Positions 1 through 7,290 of a stretch of DNA of 18,972 bases are shown here, in pieces (position 1 is the stretch's first letter; every line of letters starts with the position of its first letter). The notes under the pieces were generated by a model, which saw only the letters and a list, made by a program, of their open reading frames with translations, searched no databases and was not told the origin of the DNA. Made by a program: the position numbers and the translations under genes. Source of the DNA: Ruminococcaceae bacterium UBA5450 (lineage in GTDB: Bacteria > Bacillota > Clostridia > Oscillospirales > Acutalibacteraceae). The stretch spans positions 1 to 18,972 of the forward strand of contig DIQY01000010.1 of NCBI GenBank assembly GCA_002424295.1. Direction: 5' to 3'.

Positions 1-51
1 AAATCCAGTGGAGAACTGCAGAAGATGCTGGATAAATGGGAGATTAAATAA
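1..51 (+). CDS. C-terminal tail of an amino-acid ABC transporter substrate-binding protein (partial)
   Basis: Only the last 16 codons and a TAA stop are present; the gene begins before the window. The tail (KSSGELQKMLDKWEIK) has the Lys/Trp-rich end typical of family 3 solute-binding proteins, where a short 'LxxKW' helix closes the protein. The next two genes are the permeases of such a transporter, which supports the assignment more than the 16 residues do. It would be a lipid-anchored, extracellular receptor delivering a polar amino acid. No ATPase gene is visible in the window, so it either lies upstream or is shared with another system. Confidence 0.6.
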   Translation, partial: KSSGELQKMLDKWEIK

Positions 52-103
52 ATTGGTTGATCCTTAATTTTGGGGATTGATCTAAGCAGAAGGAGTTGAT
101 CGC

Positions 104-832
104 ATGCCATTTGGAGCAGAGCAATGGCGGCGGGTATTTGAAGACTTCGGAGAAGTTTTCGGAGCCGGTTTTCTGCATACGCTGGAATTTTCTTTGCTGG
201 GACTTGTCCTTGCACTTTGTATTGGCATTATATTAGGAGTCTTTTCCGTATCTCAGTTAAAAATATTGAGAATAATTGCCCGAGTCTATGTAGAATTTTT
301 CCAGAATACACCGCTGTTTTTACAGTTGATTTTTATGTATAATGTACTGCCGAGCGTTGGAATTATACTGGACGTTTTTCCAATCTGTGTTTTAGGCGTG
401 GGAATATATCACGGCGCTTATATCAGTGAGGTAGTCCGCACGGGAATTGAGTCTGTTCCAAAAGGACAGATTGAGGCTGCATATTCCCAGGGCTTCAGCT
501 TTGGAAAAGCAATGCGTATGATTGTTTTGCCGCAGGCGTTTCGGGTAATGATGCCAATGCTTGCAAATCAGGCTGTGAATCTGGTGAAAAACACCTCTGT
601 TACAGCGATGATCGCAGGCGGAGAACTCATGTATCTGACGGATTCATGGGTTGGACTTTATCTTTGCTATGGCCCTGGGTACCTTATGGCCGGCGCTTTG
701 TATTTCGTCATTAATTTTCCGCTGGTCACTCTGGCAAAGCATTTGGAAAAACGAGCAAAGCTTGGCCCGGCTGTTTCGCATAAAAAAGCACCAAAAGAGA
801 TGCCGGAAGTAGCAGTTGTGGAGGTGTCATAA
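104..832 (+). CDS. Amino-acid ABC transporter permease (His/Glu/Gln/Arg family), first subunit
   Basis: This 242-residue integral membrane protein belongs to the polar amino-acid ABC permease family (BPD_transp_1 fold, as in GlnP/HisM/GltJ). Hydrophobic segments lie near residues 20-45, 55-80, 88-105, 155-180 and 190-215. The cytoplasmic EAA loop that contacts the ATPase is visible near residues 125-150 (EAAYSQGFSFGKAMRMIVLP, ending LPQA). The ATG at 104 has an AGAAGGAG ribosome binding site eight bases upstream. It follows the substrate-binding protein gene by 52 bases and its stop overlaps the next start (TAATG), so the genes are co-transcribed and translationally coupled. The charged tail (residues 215-242) is probably cytoplasmic. 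The exact amino acid transported cannot be read from the sequence. Confidence 0.9.
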   Translation: MPFGAEQWRRVFEDFGEVFGAGFLHTLEFSLLGLVLALCIGIILGVFSVSQLKILRIIARVYVEFFQNTPLFLQLIFMYNVLPSVGIILDVFPICVLGVGIYHGAYISEVVRTGIESVPKGQIEAAYSQGFSFGKAMRMIVLPQAFRVMMPMLANQAVNLVKNTSVTAMIAGGELMYLTDSWVGLYLCYGPGYLMAGALYFVINFPLVTLAKHLEKRAKLGPAVSHKKAPKEMPEVAVVEVS

Positions 833-1548
833 TGGAAATTTTTTCTCAGGTATTCAGCAAAAGCAATATCGCTTTTATGTTCCAGGGGATTGGAATGATG
901 CTTTCGGTAGCCGTCGTTGCAATTTTGCTCAGCCTTCTGTTTGGAACAATTCTGGGTTCTGTCAAATCATATGGGCCAAAACCTTTGCGCGTTATTGTAT
1001 CCGTTTATATTGAGATTTTCAGAACGACACCAAATTTGCTCTGGATTTTGATCATCTATTTTTTGGTGCCGTTTGGTAAAGAAATCCCATCGATGGTTAA
1101 AGACTTTATGTCGGGCTCTCTGGCATTCACCCTTTTTACCTCCGCAGTGGTTGCAGAGATTGTTCGCGGCGGATTAAACAGTATCCCGAAGGGACAGTTT
1201 GAAGCAGCGGCTTCTCAAGGCTTTTCACTTTTCCAGACTTTAAAGATGATCGTTCTTCCACAGGCTTTGCGCGTCAGTATTCCGGCGCTTCTCAGCCAAG
1301 TGATTACGGTCGTAAAAGATACTTCTCTGCTGGCGGCCGTCAATATCGCCGAATTCACTGTAAATGGTAGGATTGTCATTGCACAATTTTCAGGCAATGC
1401 TGCAGCTATGTTTTTGGTATACGGATTTATGGCGCTCATTTATTTTGCAATCTGTTTCACCTTGTCAATTTGTGTACGCCGTTTACAGCACCCAAAGGTC
1501 ATTTCTGAAGCAAAACATTCGGAAAAAATGCTTCCTTCTGCCCAATAA
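832..1548 (+). CDS. Amino-acid ABC transporter permease, second subunit
   Basis: This is the partner permease (238 residues) of the preceding gene. It has the same fold, with hydrophobic segments near residues 15-45, 60-80, 95-110 and 195-225, and its own EAA loop near residues 123-145 (EAAASQGFSLFQTLKMIVLP). Two different permeases plus a binding protein form the usual heterodimeric polar amino-acid importer. The start ATG shares one base with the previous stop, so it relies on coupling, with GGAGG just inside the end of the upstream gene. No ATPase gene follows; the operon ends here in a non-coding region rich in hairpins. Family is clear, substrate is not. Confidence 0.9.
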   Translation: MEIFSQVFSKSNIAFMFQGIGMMLSVAVVAILLSLLFGTILGSVKSYGPKPLRVIVSVYIEIFRTTPNLLWILIIYFLVPFGKEIPSMVKDFMSGSLAFTLFTSAVVAEIVRGGLNSIPKGQFEAAASQGFSLFQTLKMIVLPQALRVSIPALLSQVITVVKDTSLLAAVNIAEFTVNGRIVIAQFSGNAAAMFLVYGFMALIYFAICFTLSICVRRLQHPKVISEAKHSEKMLPSAQ

Positions 1549-1590
1549 GAGGATTCGTTATTTTATAGGAAAGCAAATAAAATGGGTAAA

Positions 1591-1651
1591 TTTAAAGGGA
1601 CTTTATAATTTCTTTACGGAAGATTCATCTTTTCTTCATAGTCCTTTTAAA
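1591..1651 (+). other. Long-range imperfect hairpin after the ABC operon
   Basis: TTTAAAGGGACT (1591-1602) pairs with AGTCCTTTTAAA (1640-1651), 12 pairs with one G-U. The 37-base loop holds a smaller self-complementary stretch (GGAAGAT/ATCTTTTC). No U-run follows, so it is not a standard terminator; it could be a 3' UTR stabilising structure. It lies in the 352-base gap 1549-1900, which otherwise holds the two terminator-like hairpins and the promoter listed separately. I see no supported gene in that gap. Confidence 0.4.
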
Positions 1652-1711
1652 TATCGGACACAACCTTTGTTTATACTATAGACAATCCAAATCGGAAACA
1701 GCACATCCGAG

Positions 1712-1740
1712 TTGGACGATCTCAAAAGAGATCCAATTTT
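1712..1740 (+). terminator. Weak intrinsic terminator candidate
   Basis: A GATCTC/GAGATC stem with an AAAA loop is extended by TTG/CAA across a 3-base bulge and followed by TTTTGCTTT. It could end the amino-acid transporter operon. The bulge and short U-run make it weaker than the hairpin at 1778-1813. Confidence 0.4.
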
Positions 1741-1777
1741 GCTTTCATATTTCTCCTCTCTCTTTAATCCCAAAAAC

Positions 1778-1813
1778 AAAAAGGCTGACAGTAATTTTAC
1801 TGTCAGCCTTTTT
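1778..1813 (+). terminator. Strong intrinsic terminator of the amino-acid ABC operon
   Basis: AAAAAGGCTGACAGTAA and TTACTGTCAGCCTTTTT form a perfect 17-bp stem with a 2-base nominal loop. The U-run is part of the 3' arm, and the A-run on the 5' arm would let it work on both strands. It separates the ABC operon from the SGNH hydrolase gene. Confidence 0.85.
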
Positions 1814-1842
1814 GCTGTCTCTAGACGAAGTAAGCTAGTTGA

Positions 1843-1872
1843 TGGTATACTGATCTTATCAAGATCGGTATA
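1843..1872 (+). promoter_or_regulatory. Extended -10 promoter overlapped by a 12-bp palindrome
   Basis: TGgTATACT (1843-1851) is a good extended -10 element with no clear -35. The same bases begin an inverted repeat: TATACTGATCTT (1846-1857), ATC, AAGATCGGTATA (1861-1872), with one G-T mismatch pair. The palindrome covers the -10 and probable start point, the position of a repressor operator, but it could equally act as an RNA hairpin. The hydrolase start codon lies 29 bases further on. Confidence 0.45.
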
Positions 1873-1900
1873 TTTTTATAGATTTGGGAAAGGAAATAAA

Positions 1901-2530
1901 ATGAAACGAATTTTATGCTTTGGGGATTCCAACACTTGGGGATTTGACCCGCGTTTTGGTACTCGCCAGCCGGAATCTGTGCGATGGACCGGCCGATTGC
2001 AGAATGCAATGCCGCAGATTCAGGTGATCCCTGAAGGCGAAAACGGACGAACAACTCTATTGGATGATTTGATGGGCGGCTGCAGAAACGGAAAAGAAGC
2101 TTTGCTTCCTTGTCTGCAAAAATATTGTCCGGTCGATTGGGTTTTACTAATGTTGGGAATCAATGACTGTAAAACAAGATTAGGCCTTTCTGCAAAAGAA
2201 ATTGCAGAGGGAGTTAAAGTACTTGCAGAAATGGTTCAGCATTCTAAATGTGGGCCAAATGGAAACGCTCCCAAAGTTTTGATTCTCTGTCCGCCTGCTA
2301 TGAAGTATCGGGAAAACGCTGGGATTCCTTGGGACTTTAATGAGCATACAAATGGGGTTTCCCGAGAATTGGAACCAGAGTTAAAGAAAGTTGCTGCTCA
2401 ACTGCAGTGCGAATTCCTTGATTTAAATTTATTTGTACAGCCCGGGGCAGTAGATGGCATTCATTTGGATGCAAAAGGCCATGCAACAGTTGCAGAGGCA
2501 GTCGAAGGAAAACTATTGGAACTGCTCTGA
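1901..2530 (+). CDS. SGNH/GDSL-family hydrolase (esterase-like)
   Basis: This 209-residue protein has all four catalytic blocks of the SGNH hydrolase superfamily: FGDSN with Ser10, the glycine block ENGRTT near 48-52, GIND at 86-89, and DGIH with Asp185 and His188. These give the Ser-Asp-His triad and oxyanion hole of an esterase or acyl hydrolase. There is no signal peptide, so it is probably cytoplasmic. The substrate is unknown; relatives are annotated as arylesterase or lipolytic enzymes. The frame stays open upstream to 1712, but the ATG at 1901 starts directly at the family's N-terminal strand (MKRILCFGDSN) and has AAAGGA seven bases upstream. It appears monocistronic, between a terminator and the nfeD promoter. 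A decayed relative lies at 11560. Confidence 0.85.
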   Translation: MKRILCFGDSNTWGFDPRFGTRQPESVRWTGRLQNAMPQIQVIPEGENGRTTLLDDLMGGCRNGKEALLPCLQKYCPVDWVLLMLGINDCKTRLGLSAKEIAEGVKVLAEMVQHSKCGPNGNAPKVLILCPPAMKYRENAGIPWDFNEHTNGVSRELEPELKKVAAQLQCEFLDLNLFVQPGAVDGIHLDAKGHATVAEAVEGKLLELL

Positions 2531-2550
2531 CCTTTATTTGATGAAAATTC

Positions 2551-2579
2551 TTGTTTAAGAAAAGTTTCTATGATACAAT
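2551..2579 (+). promoter_or_regulatory. Sigma-A promoter of the nfeD-SPFH operon
   Basis: TTGTTT (2551-2556), a 17-base spacer and TACAAT (2574-2579) with an upstream TGa extended -10. This begins only 21 bases after the SGNH hydrolase stop, with no terminator between, so some read-through is possible. Confidence 0.6.
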
Positions 2580-2588
2580 GCATCTAAT

Positions 2589-2610
2589 AATTGGAAGAAC
2601 TTTTCCAATT
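2589..2610 (+). promoter_or_regulatory. Perfect 8-bp inverted repeat in the nfeD 5' leader
   Basis: AATTGGAA (2589-2596), GAACTT, TTCCAATT (2603-2610). It begins about 10 bases after the -10, so it is either at the very 5' end of the mRNA as a hairpin or is an operator at the start point. The ribosome binding site (AGAAGGGGG) lies just downstream and is not enclosed. Confidence 0.45.
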
Positions 2611-2628
2611 TCAGAAGGGGGTTCAGCG

Positions 2629-3084
2629 GTGGTAATTTTATCTTACTATCTGCCATATTTATGGCTGGCGATTGCGGTAGTGGCAGCAATCATTGAGGGG
2701 TGTACGACACAGCTTGTCAGTATTTGGTTTGCAATCGGGGGAATTGCGGCGGCTATATCCGCTTTTTGCGGAGTCCCTTCATGGCTGCAGCTTCTGATTT
2801 TTATCGGAGTAACCGTGTTGACTCTGCTTTTAACGAAGCCTTTTGTTCATAAAGCCATGAACTTTAAAAAGACGGATACCAATGCGGATCGGTATATCGG
2901 AATGAAGGGGATTGTGACACAGCAGATAGACAATACCGCAGGAACTGGCCTTGTAAAGGTACAAGGAAGCGTTTGGACCGCCCGTTCTTACGATGGAGAA
3001 GTTATCCCTGAGGGCGCGGATGTTTTGGTAAAAACGATTGAAGGAGTTAAATTGCTGGTAAAAGAAATAACAAAACCTGAGTAA
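2629..3084 (+). CDS. nfeD: NfeD-like short membrane protein with OB-fold tail
   Basis: This 151-residue protein matches the short NfeD class. The N-terminal third is hydrophobic with three membrane segments (about 4-25, 28-46, 50-70), followed by a soluble C-terminal domain (about 90-150; MKGIVTQQIDN...GEVIPEGADVLV) of the NfeD OB-fold type. It lacks the ClpP-like protease domain of long NfeD proteins. I chose the GTG at 2629 because AGAAGGGGGTT lies seven bases upstream and translation begins directly at the first membrane helix; an in-frame TTG at 2551 would add unrelated residues and overlap the promoter. The SPFH gene follows after 23 bases. In this family, NfeD and its SPFH partner act together in membrane organisation and stress resistance; the precise role is unresolved. 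Confidence 0.85.
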   Translation: MVILSYYLPYLWLAIAVVAAIIEGCTTQLVSIWFAIGGIAAAISAFCGVPSWLQLLIFIGVTVLTLLLTKPFVHKAMNFKKTDTNADRYIGMKGIVTQQIDNTAGTGLVKVQGSVWTARSYDGEVIPEGADVLVKTIEGVKLLVKEITKPE

Positions 3085-3107
3085 AGAGAGAAAGGAAGTG
3101 CCAATTT

Positions 3108-4046
3108 ATGAAAATTCCGATTCTGGAAATCTTTTTGGTTTTACTACTAATCTTTTTAATTGCGATTGTGATCTCGAATATCAAGGTCGTTTCGCAGGGA
3201 TATGCTTATGTGCTGGAGCGTTTGGGTGCTTATCACAATACTTGGGAGAAAGGGCTTCATTTTAAAATTCCGTTTGCAGATAAGATTCGGAAAAAGGTTT
3301 CTCTGAAGGAACAGGTCGTGGATTTTCCACCACAGCCGGTTATTACAAAAGATAATGTGACGATGCAAATTGATACGGTCATTTATTTTCAGATTACGGA
3401 CCCAAAGCTTTATTGTTATGGGGTAGAGAATCCGATTTCTGCAATCGAAAATCTTTCGGCAACGACGCTTCGAAATATTATTGGAGATTTGGAATTGGAT
3501 CATACTCTTACCAGCCGCGATGTGATCAATACAAAGATTCGTACGATTTTAGACGAGGCAACGGATGCGTGGGGAATTAAGGTCAACCGCGTAGAGCTGA
3601 AAAACATTCTTCCGCCGAAAGAAATTCAGGACAGTATGGAAAAACAGATGAAGGCGGAACGTGAACGCCGCGCGCGGATTCTGGAAGCGGAGGGGCAGAA
3701 GACCAGCAAGATTTTGATTGCCGAAGGTGAAAAGGAAAGCGCAATTCTTCACGCAGATGCACAAAAACAAACCAAGATTCGTGAAGCACAGGGCGAAGCG
3801 GAAGCAATTAAACTTGTGCAGACCGCGTTGGCAGAGAGTATTAAACGCTTAAATGAAGCGAATCCGAGCAAATCTGTGATTGCGATTAAGAGCTTGGAAG
3901 CGTTTCAGAAGGCAGCTGACGGAAAGGCAACCAAAATTATTATTCCAAGCGAGATACAGTCCTTGGCGGGTATGGCTGCTTCTTTTAAAGAGCTGGTTAC
4001 GGATTCTCCAGTGGAGAAGCCCCAAAAGTCAAAAACAGAAGAATAA
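3108..4046 (+). CDS. SPFH/band-7 domain protein (paraslipin type)
   Basis: This 312-residue protein has one N-terminal membrane anchor (about residues 5-24), then the SPFH/band-7 domain (about 25-180) opening with VVSQGYAYVLERLGAY. A long Ala/Glu/Lys-rich coiled coil follows (about 180-245; repeats of EAEGQ, AEGEKE, AQGEAEA) with a short charged tail. This is the layout of stomatin/paraslipin proteins such as QmcA, which oligomerise on the membrane as scaffolds. It is co-transcribed with nfeD upstream, the standard arrangement for this pair, and ends at an intrinsic terminator. AAAGGAAGTG precedes the ATG. It lacks any protease domain. Family confident; biological role not established. Confidence 0.9.
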   Translation: MKIPILEIFLVLLLIFLIAIVISNIKVVSQGYAYVLERLGAYHNTWEKGLHFKIPFADKIRKKVSLKEQVVDFPPQPVITKDNVTMQIDTVIYFQITDPKLYCYGVENPISAIENLSATTLRNIIGDLELDHTLTSRDVINTKIRTILDEATDAWGIKVNRVELKNILPPKEIQDSMEKQMKAERERRARILEAEGQKTSKILIAEGEKESAILHADAQKQTKIREAQGEAEAIKLVQTALAESIKRLNEANPSKSVIAIKSLEAFQKAADGKATKIIIPSEIQSLAGMAASFKELVTDSPVEKPQKSKTEE

Positions 4047-4051
4047 AAAAG

Positions 4052-4082
4052 AGCGGGTGCGATTTTTTCGTGCCCGCTTTTT
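4052..4082 (+). terminator. Intrinsic terminator of the nfeD-SPFH operon
   Basis: AGCGGGTGCG (4052-4061) pairs with CGTGCCCGCT (4069-4078), ten pairs including two G-U, with a U-rich loop and a TTTT tail. It starts six bases after the SPFH stop codon. Confidence 0.8.
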
Positions 4083-4164
4083 GGTGGAATTTTTGAAAAA
4101 AAGAAAAGGAAAGAACAATTTTTTGGGAGTTCTTTCGGAATCGCAAAAATTGTGTCGCAATACC

Positions 4165-4193
4165 TTGCAATTAAACAGAATATCCTCTAAAAT
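4165..4193 (+). promoter_or_regulatory. Sigma-A promoter of the purine operon
   Basis: TTGCAA (4165-4170), an exact 17-base spacer and TAAAAT (4188-4193). The start point would be near 4200, giving a leader of about 140 bases before purE. Confidence 0.6.
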
Positions 4194-4208
4194 AATACTA
4201 TCTGATAA

Positions 4209-4260
4209 AAAAGCGGAGGAGGAAAGACGTTATATTTTGCGGCTTTCTTTCCCCGCTTTT
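4209..4260 (+). promoter_or_regulatory. Leader hairpin of the purine operon (possible attenuator)
   Basis: AAAAGCGG (4209-4216) pairs with CCGCTTTT (4253-4260), with additional GGAAAG/CTTTC pairing inside; ATCGTTTTT follows. It sits at the start of the predicted purE leader. It resembles a terminator, but the interior is loosely paired and the U-run is interrupted, so premature termination is only a suggestion. I found no purine riboswitch core or PurR-box pair. Confidence 0.4.
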
Positions 4261-4341
4261 ATCGTTTTTGCTTGTGTCTTTCAAAAAAGGTAAGACAGTT
4301 TCATTCATTTGATTCAGTTAATCATAAGGAGTGGTAGACAA

Positions 4342-4839
4342 ATGAAAAAAGTAGCGGTTATTATGGGAAGCGACAGTGATTTTCCAACAGTATCAAAAGC
4401 CATTGTAGAACTTAAAAAGTTGGAAATTCCATACGAAGTGCATGTGATGAGTGCACATCGCACACCGCAGAAAGCATTTTCTTTTGCTTCCAGTGCGAAA
4501 GAAAACGGGTTTGGTGTGATTATTGCAGCTGCCGGGATGGCAGCACATCTTGCAGGCGTTCTTGCAGCGAATACGACCATTCCGGTGATTGGAATTCCAA
4601 TCAAATCCGCAAATCTTGGCGGGATGGAAGCGTTGCTTGCAACGGTGCAGATGCCAAGTGGAATTCCGGTTGCGACCGTTGCAATCGATGGGGCAAAGAA
4701 TGCTGCTATTTTAGCAGCGGAGATGCTGGCTCTGTCGGACGAATCACTTTCTAAGAAACTGGAAAAGATGAAGGAAACGATGGCACAAGAAGTTTCCGTG
4801 AAAGATGCAGTAATAAAGGAAAAAGCAGCCGCCCTTTGA
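4342..4839 (+). CDS. purE: N5-carboxyaminoimidazole ribonucleotide mutase (PurE, class I)
   Basis: PurE converts N5-CAIR to CAIR in de novo purine synthesis. The 165-residue protein has the class I signatures: GSDSD at residues 9-13, SAHRTP near 36-41, and the AAAGMAAHLAGVLA loop near 63-76 that closes over the substrate. Length matches the octameric bacterial class. The ATG at 4342 has AAGGAG about nine bases upstream and starts at the first strand (MKKVAVIMGSDSD). It leads a six-gene purine cluster, 20 bases before purM. PurK, needed in the N5-CAIR route, is not in the window. Confidence 0.96.
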   Translation: MKKVAVIMGSDSDFPTVSKAIVELKKLEIPYEVHVMSAHRTPQKAFSFASSAKENGFGVIIAAAGMAAHLAGVLAANTTIPVIGIPIKSANLGGMEALLATVQMPSGIPVATVAIDGAKNAAILAAEMLALSDESLSKKLEKMKETMAQEVSVKDAVIKEKAAAL

Positions 4840-4859
4840 TGGCAGATTAGGAGCAGAAA

Positions 4860-5900
4860 ATGAATAAGAACAGTTACAGTGACAGCTATAAAGCAGCCGG
4901 CGTCGATGTGACCGCGGGTTATCGTGCAGTTGATCTGATGAAACAGCATGTGGCGAGAACACAAACTTCTGGTGTCGTTTCTGGAATCGGCGGATTCGGT
5001 GGACTTTTTCGCCCGAATTTTGCCGGTATGCAGGATCCGATTTTGGTCAGCGGCACCGATGGGGTGGGCACAAAGCTCAAAATTGCCTTTTTGATGGACA
5101 AGCACGACACCATTGGAATTGACTGCGTTGCTATGTGTGTTAATGATGTGATCTGCTGTGGTGCTCAGCCGATGTTTTTTCTCGACTATATCGCTACTGG
5201 GAAAAATGTTCCGGAAAAGATTGCACAGATTGTAAAAGGGGTTGCCGAAGGCTGCGTGCAGGGTGAAAGCGCGATTGTCGGTGGGGAAACTGCAGAAATG
5301 CCAGGTTTTTATCCGGAAGATGAATATGATTTGGCGGGCTTCTCCGTGGGAATCGTAGACCGCACAAAGATGATTGACGGAAGTAAATTACAGGTGGGAG
5401 ATGTACTCATAGGCCTTCCTTCCTCCGGGGTTCACTCCAATGGCTTTTCTTTGGTGCGCAAGGTGTTTGACCTGAATCAGGAAAATGTCGGGAAATATGT
5501 AGAAGAATTGGGCATGACCTTGGGAGAAGCGCTTTTGACGCCGACCAAAATCTATGTAAAACCGATGCGTCAGCTGATGCAGGCGGTCGAAGTGAAAGCA
5601 GTTTCTCATGTAACCGGCGGCGGATTTTATGAAAACGTTCCGCGCATGATGCGTTCCGGTATGACCGCAAAAATCAATTTGAAGGCAGTGCCGAGACTTC
5701 CAATCTTTGATCTGATTCAAAAGACTGGGAAAATTCTGGAACATGATATGTATAATACGTTTAATATGGGCGTCGGAATGGTTTGTGCAGTCGCGGAAAA
5801 AGATGCTGCAAAGGCATTGGAAACCTTAAAAGAAGCTGGCCAGAACGCTGTAGCAATCGGAGAAGTTACGCAAGGCGAGGAAGGCGTAGTCTTATGCTAA
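4860..5900 (+). CDS. purM: Phosphoribosylformylglycinamidine cyclo-ligase (AIR synthetase)
   Basis: PurM closes FGAM to AIR using ATP. The 346-residue length is normal for the family. Motifs seen: GGFGGLFRP near 41-49, the ATP/metal-binding SGTDGVGTKLKIA near 62-74, CVNDVICCGAQPMFFLDYIATGK near 92-114, and GGETAEMPGFY near 141-151. The ATG at 4860 follows TTAGGAGC by eight bases. The last seven bases overlap the purN start, indicating translational coupling. It functions as a cytoplasmic homodimer, feeding PurE/PurK. Confidence 0.97.
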   Translation: MNKNSYSDSYKAAGVDVTAGYRAVDLMKQHVARTQTSGVVSGIGGFGGLFRPNFAGMQDPILVSGTDGVGTKLKIAFLMDKHDTIGIDCVAMCVNDVICCGAQPMFFLDYIATGKNVPEKIAQIVKGVAEGCVQGESAIVGGETAEMPGFYPEDEYDLAGFSVGIVDRTKMIDGSKLQVGDVLIGLPSSGVHSNGFSLVRKVFDLNQENVGKYVEELGMTLGEALLTPTKIYVKPMRQLMQAVEVKAVSHVTGGGFYENVPRMMRSGMTAKINLKAVPRLPIFDLIQKTGKILEHDMYNTFNMGVGMVCAVAEKDAAKALETLKEAGQNAVAIGEVTQGEEGVVLC

Positions 5901-6529
5901 AAATAGCGGTCCTTGTCTCGGGTGGTGGAACAAATCTACAGGCTCTGATCGATGCGGAATGCCGCGGAGAAATTCCGAATGGCAAGATTGCACTGGTGGT
6001 TGCGAGCCGTCCGGATGCGTACGCATTGTCCCGTGCGGGAAAAGCAGGAATTCTTACAAAAGTTTTGGTTAGAAAGACTTTTTCTGAACAGGAAGAGTAC
6101 GATTGTGCACTGATTTCTCTTTTAAAAGAAAATAAAATTGATCTGATTGTTTTGGCAGGATTTATGACGATTATCAGTGAACGCGTAATCAAAGAATATA
6201 AAAATCGGATCATGAACATTCATCCGTCTTTGATTCCTTCTTTCTGCGGAGAAGGATATTTTGGGCTTCATGTACACGAGGCAGCATTAAAGCGCGGTGT
6301 CAAGGTAACAGGGGCTACTGTTCATCTAGTCAATGAAGTTTGTGACGGTGGCCCGATCCTTTTGCAGAAAGCGGTAGAGGTCGAACCAAACGACACTCCC
6401 GAGACGCTTCAGCGCCGCGTGATGGAGCAGGCAGAATGGAAACTTTTACCGCAAGCAGTAGCACTTTTCTGTGCTGGAAAGATTCAGGTAATTGATGGGA
6501 AAGCCATCATCAGGGAGGATAACAAATGA
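5894..6529 (+). CDS. purN: Phosphoribosylglycinamide formyltransferase (GAR transformylase)
   Basis: PurN transfers a formyl group from 10-formyl-THF to GAR. The 211-residue protein shows the phosphate-binding VSGGGTNLQ at 8-16 and the catalytic triad Asn108, His110 (MNIHPSLIPSF) and Asp151 (CDGGPI), corresponding to the family Asn-His-Asp. The open frame extends to 5783 inside purM, but the ATG at 5894 begins exactly at the family N-terminus and is preceded by GAGGAAGG. It overlaps purM by seven bases and purO by four (ATGA). The PurT alternative (formate-dependent) is not seen. Confidence 0.96.
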   Translation: MLKIAVLVSGGGTNLQALIDAECRGEIPNGKIALVVASRPDAYALSRAGKAGILTKVLVRKTFSEQEEYDCALISLLKENKIDLIVLAGFMTIISERVIKEYKNRIMNIHPSLIPSFCGEGYFGLHVHEAALKRGVKVTGATVHLVNEVCDGGPILLQKAVEVEPNDTPETLQRRVMEQAEWKLLPQAVALFCAGKIQVIDGKAIIREDNK

Positions 6530-7290
6530 AGCTTTGTGATTTATCGGAAGAGTTGAGTTCTTCCTCTTATCCAGGCCGCGGGATTATTTTAGGTCGCAGT
6601 GAAGATAATCATTGTGCGGCGATTGCTTATTTTATTATGGGGCGCAGTGAAAACAGCCGAAACCGTGCTTTTGAATGGCAGGAAGACGGAATTCGTACAA
6701 AGGCATTTGATCCTGCAAAATTAGTAGATCCATCGCTGATTATTTACGCACCGGTTCGGGTGTTAAAGGGGAAAACAATCGTTACAAACGGCGATCAGAC
6801 GGATACGGTTTATGATTTTTTGCAAGGTGGAAAAGACTTTGTTGAGGCATTACACACCCGTACTTTTGAACCCGACAGTCCAAATTTCACCCCGCGTGTC
6901 AGTGGTATTATGCTGCCGAATGGGGATTTTCGTCTGTCCATTTTAAAGAGTGACCGCAATGACGAAAGTACGACGCTGCGTTATTTTTACGATTATGAAA
7001 ACCCAAAAGCAGGAGAGGGTCGGTATATTCATACCTATGTCGGAAACGGCAGTCCGCTCCCGAGTTTTGAGGGAGAACCGACTTTGGTGACGCTGCCGGG
7101 GGATCTGGATACATTTACCGAAACAGTTTGGAATCATTTGGACTTTGATAATAAAGTTTCGCTTTTTACTCGTTTTATTGATTTAAAAACGGGAAAGACC
7201 GAAAGCCGTATCTACAATAAGAATGGAAACAAAAAGCTTTCAAGAGAAAGTATGACAAATTTAGAAACGGAGGGATCTTGTCATGCGTGA
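6526..7290 (+). CDS. purO: IMP cyclohydrolase, PurO type
   Basis: This 254-residue protein resembles the PurO/IMP_cyclohyd family (PF07826), best known from archaea, which closes FAICAR to IMP. Family-like features are the opening YPGRGIILGRSEDNHCAAIAYFIMGRS segment (about 15-42, read in parts), the NRAFEWQ stretch near 45-51, and the Asn-nucleophile-like core fold suggested by the early GRxIILGR strand. The genomic position supports it: it lies between purN and a PurH that lacks its own cyclohydrolase domain, overlapping by four and eight bases respectively. In most bacteria this reaction is done by the N-terminal (MGS-like) domain of PurH, which is absent here. Confidence 0.85.
   Translation: MKLCDLSEELSSSSYPGRGIILGRSEDNHCAAIAYFIMGRSENSRNRAFEWQEDGIRTKAFDPAKLVDPSLIIYAPVRVLKGKTIVTNGDQTDTVYDFLQGGKDFVEALHTRTFEPDSPNFTPRVSGIMLPNGDFRLSILKSDRNDESTTLRYFYDYENPKAGEGRYIHTYVGNGSPLPSFEGEPTLVTLPGDLDTFTETVWNHLDFDNKVSLFTRFIDLKTGKTESRIYNKNGNKKLSRESMTNLETEGSCHA

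Noticed and set aside
57..101. Three TTGATC copies about 20 and 19 bases apart before the first permease gene
   Set aside because: Six-base motif in A/T-rich DNA, spacing not exact, and the third copy lies in the ribosome binding region; not enough to call an operator.
1712..1900. N-terminal extension of the SGNH hydrolase frame
   Set aside because: It covers a terminator, a promoter and a palindrome; the family begins at the ATG at 1901 with its own ribosome binding site.
3880..4293. 137-residue plus-strand ORF across the SPFH gene end
   Set aside because: Runs through a terminator, is very basic with no family match, and overlaps a conserved gene in another frame.
4200..4341. Purine riboswitch before purE
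   Set aside because: No TATA...three-way-junction core with the paired loop sequences could be found; only a simple hairpin is present.
4314..5105. 263-residue minus-strand ORF over purE/purM
   Set aside because: It is antisense to two strongly supported genes, low in family-like features, and has no ribosome binding site.
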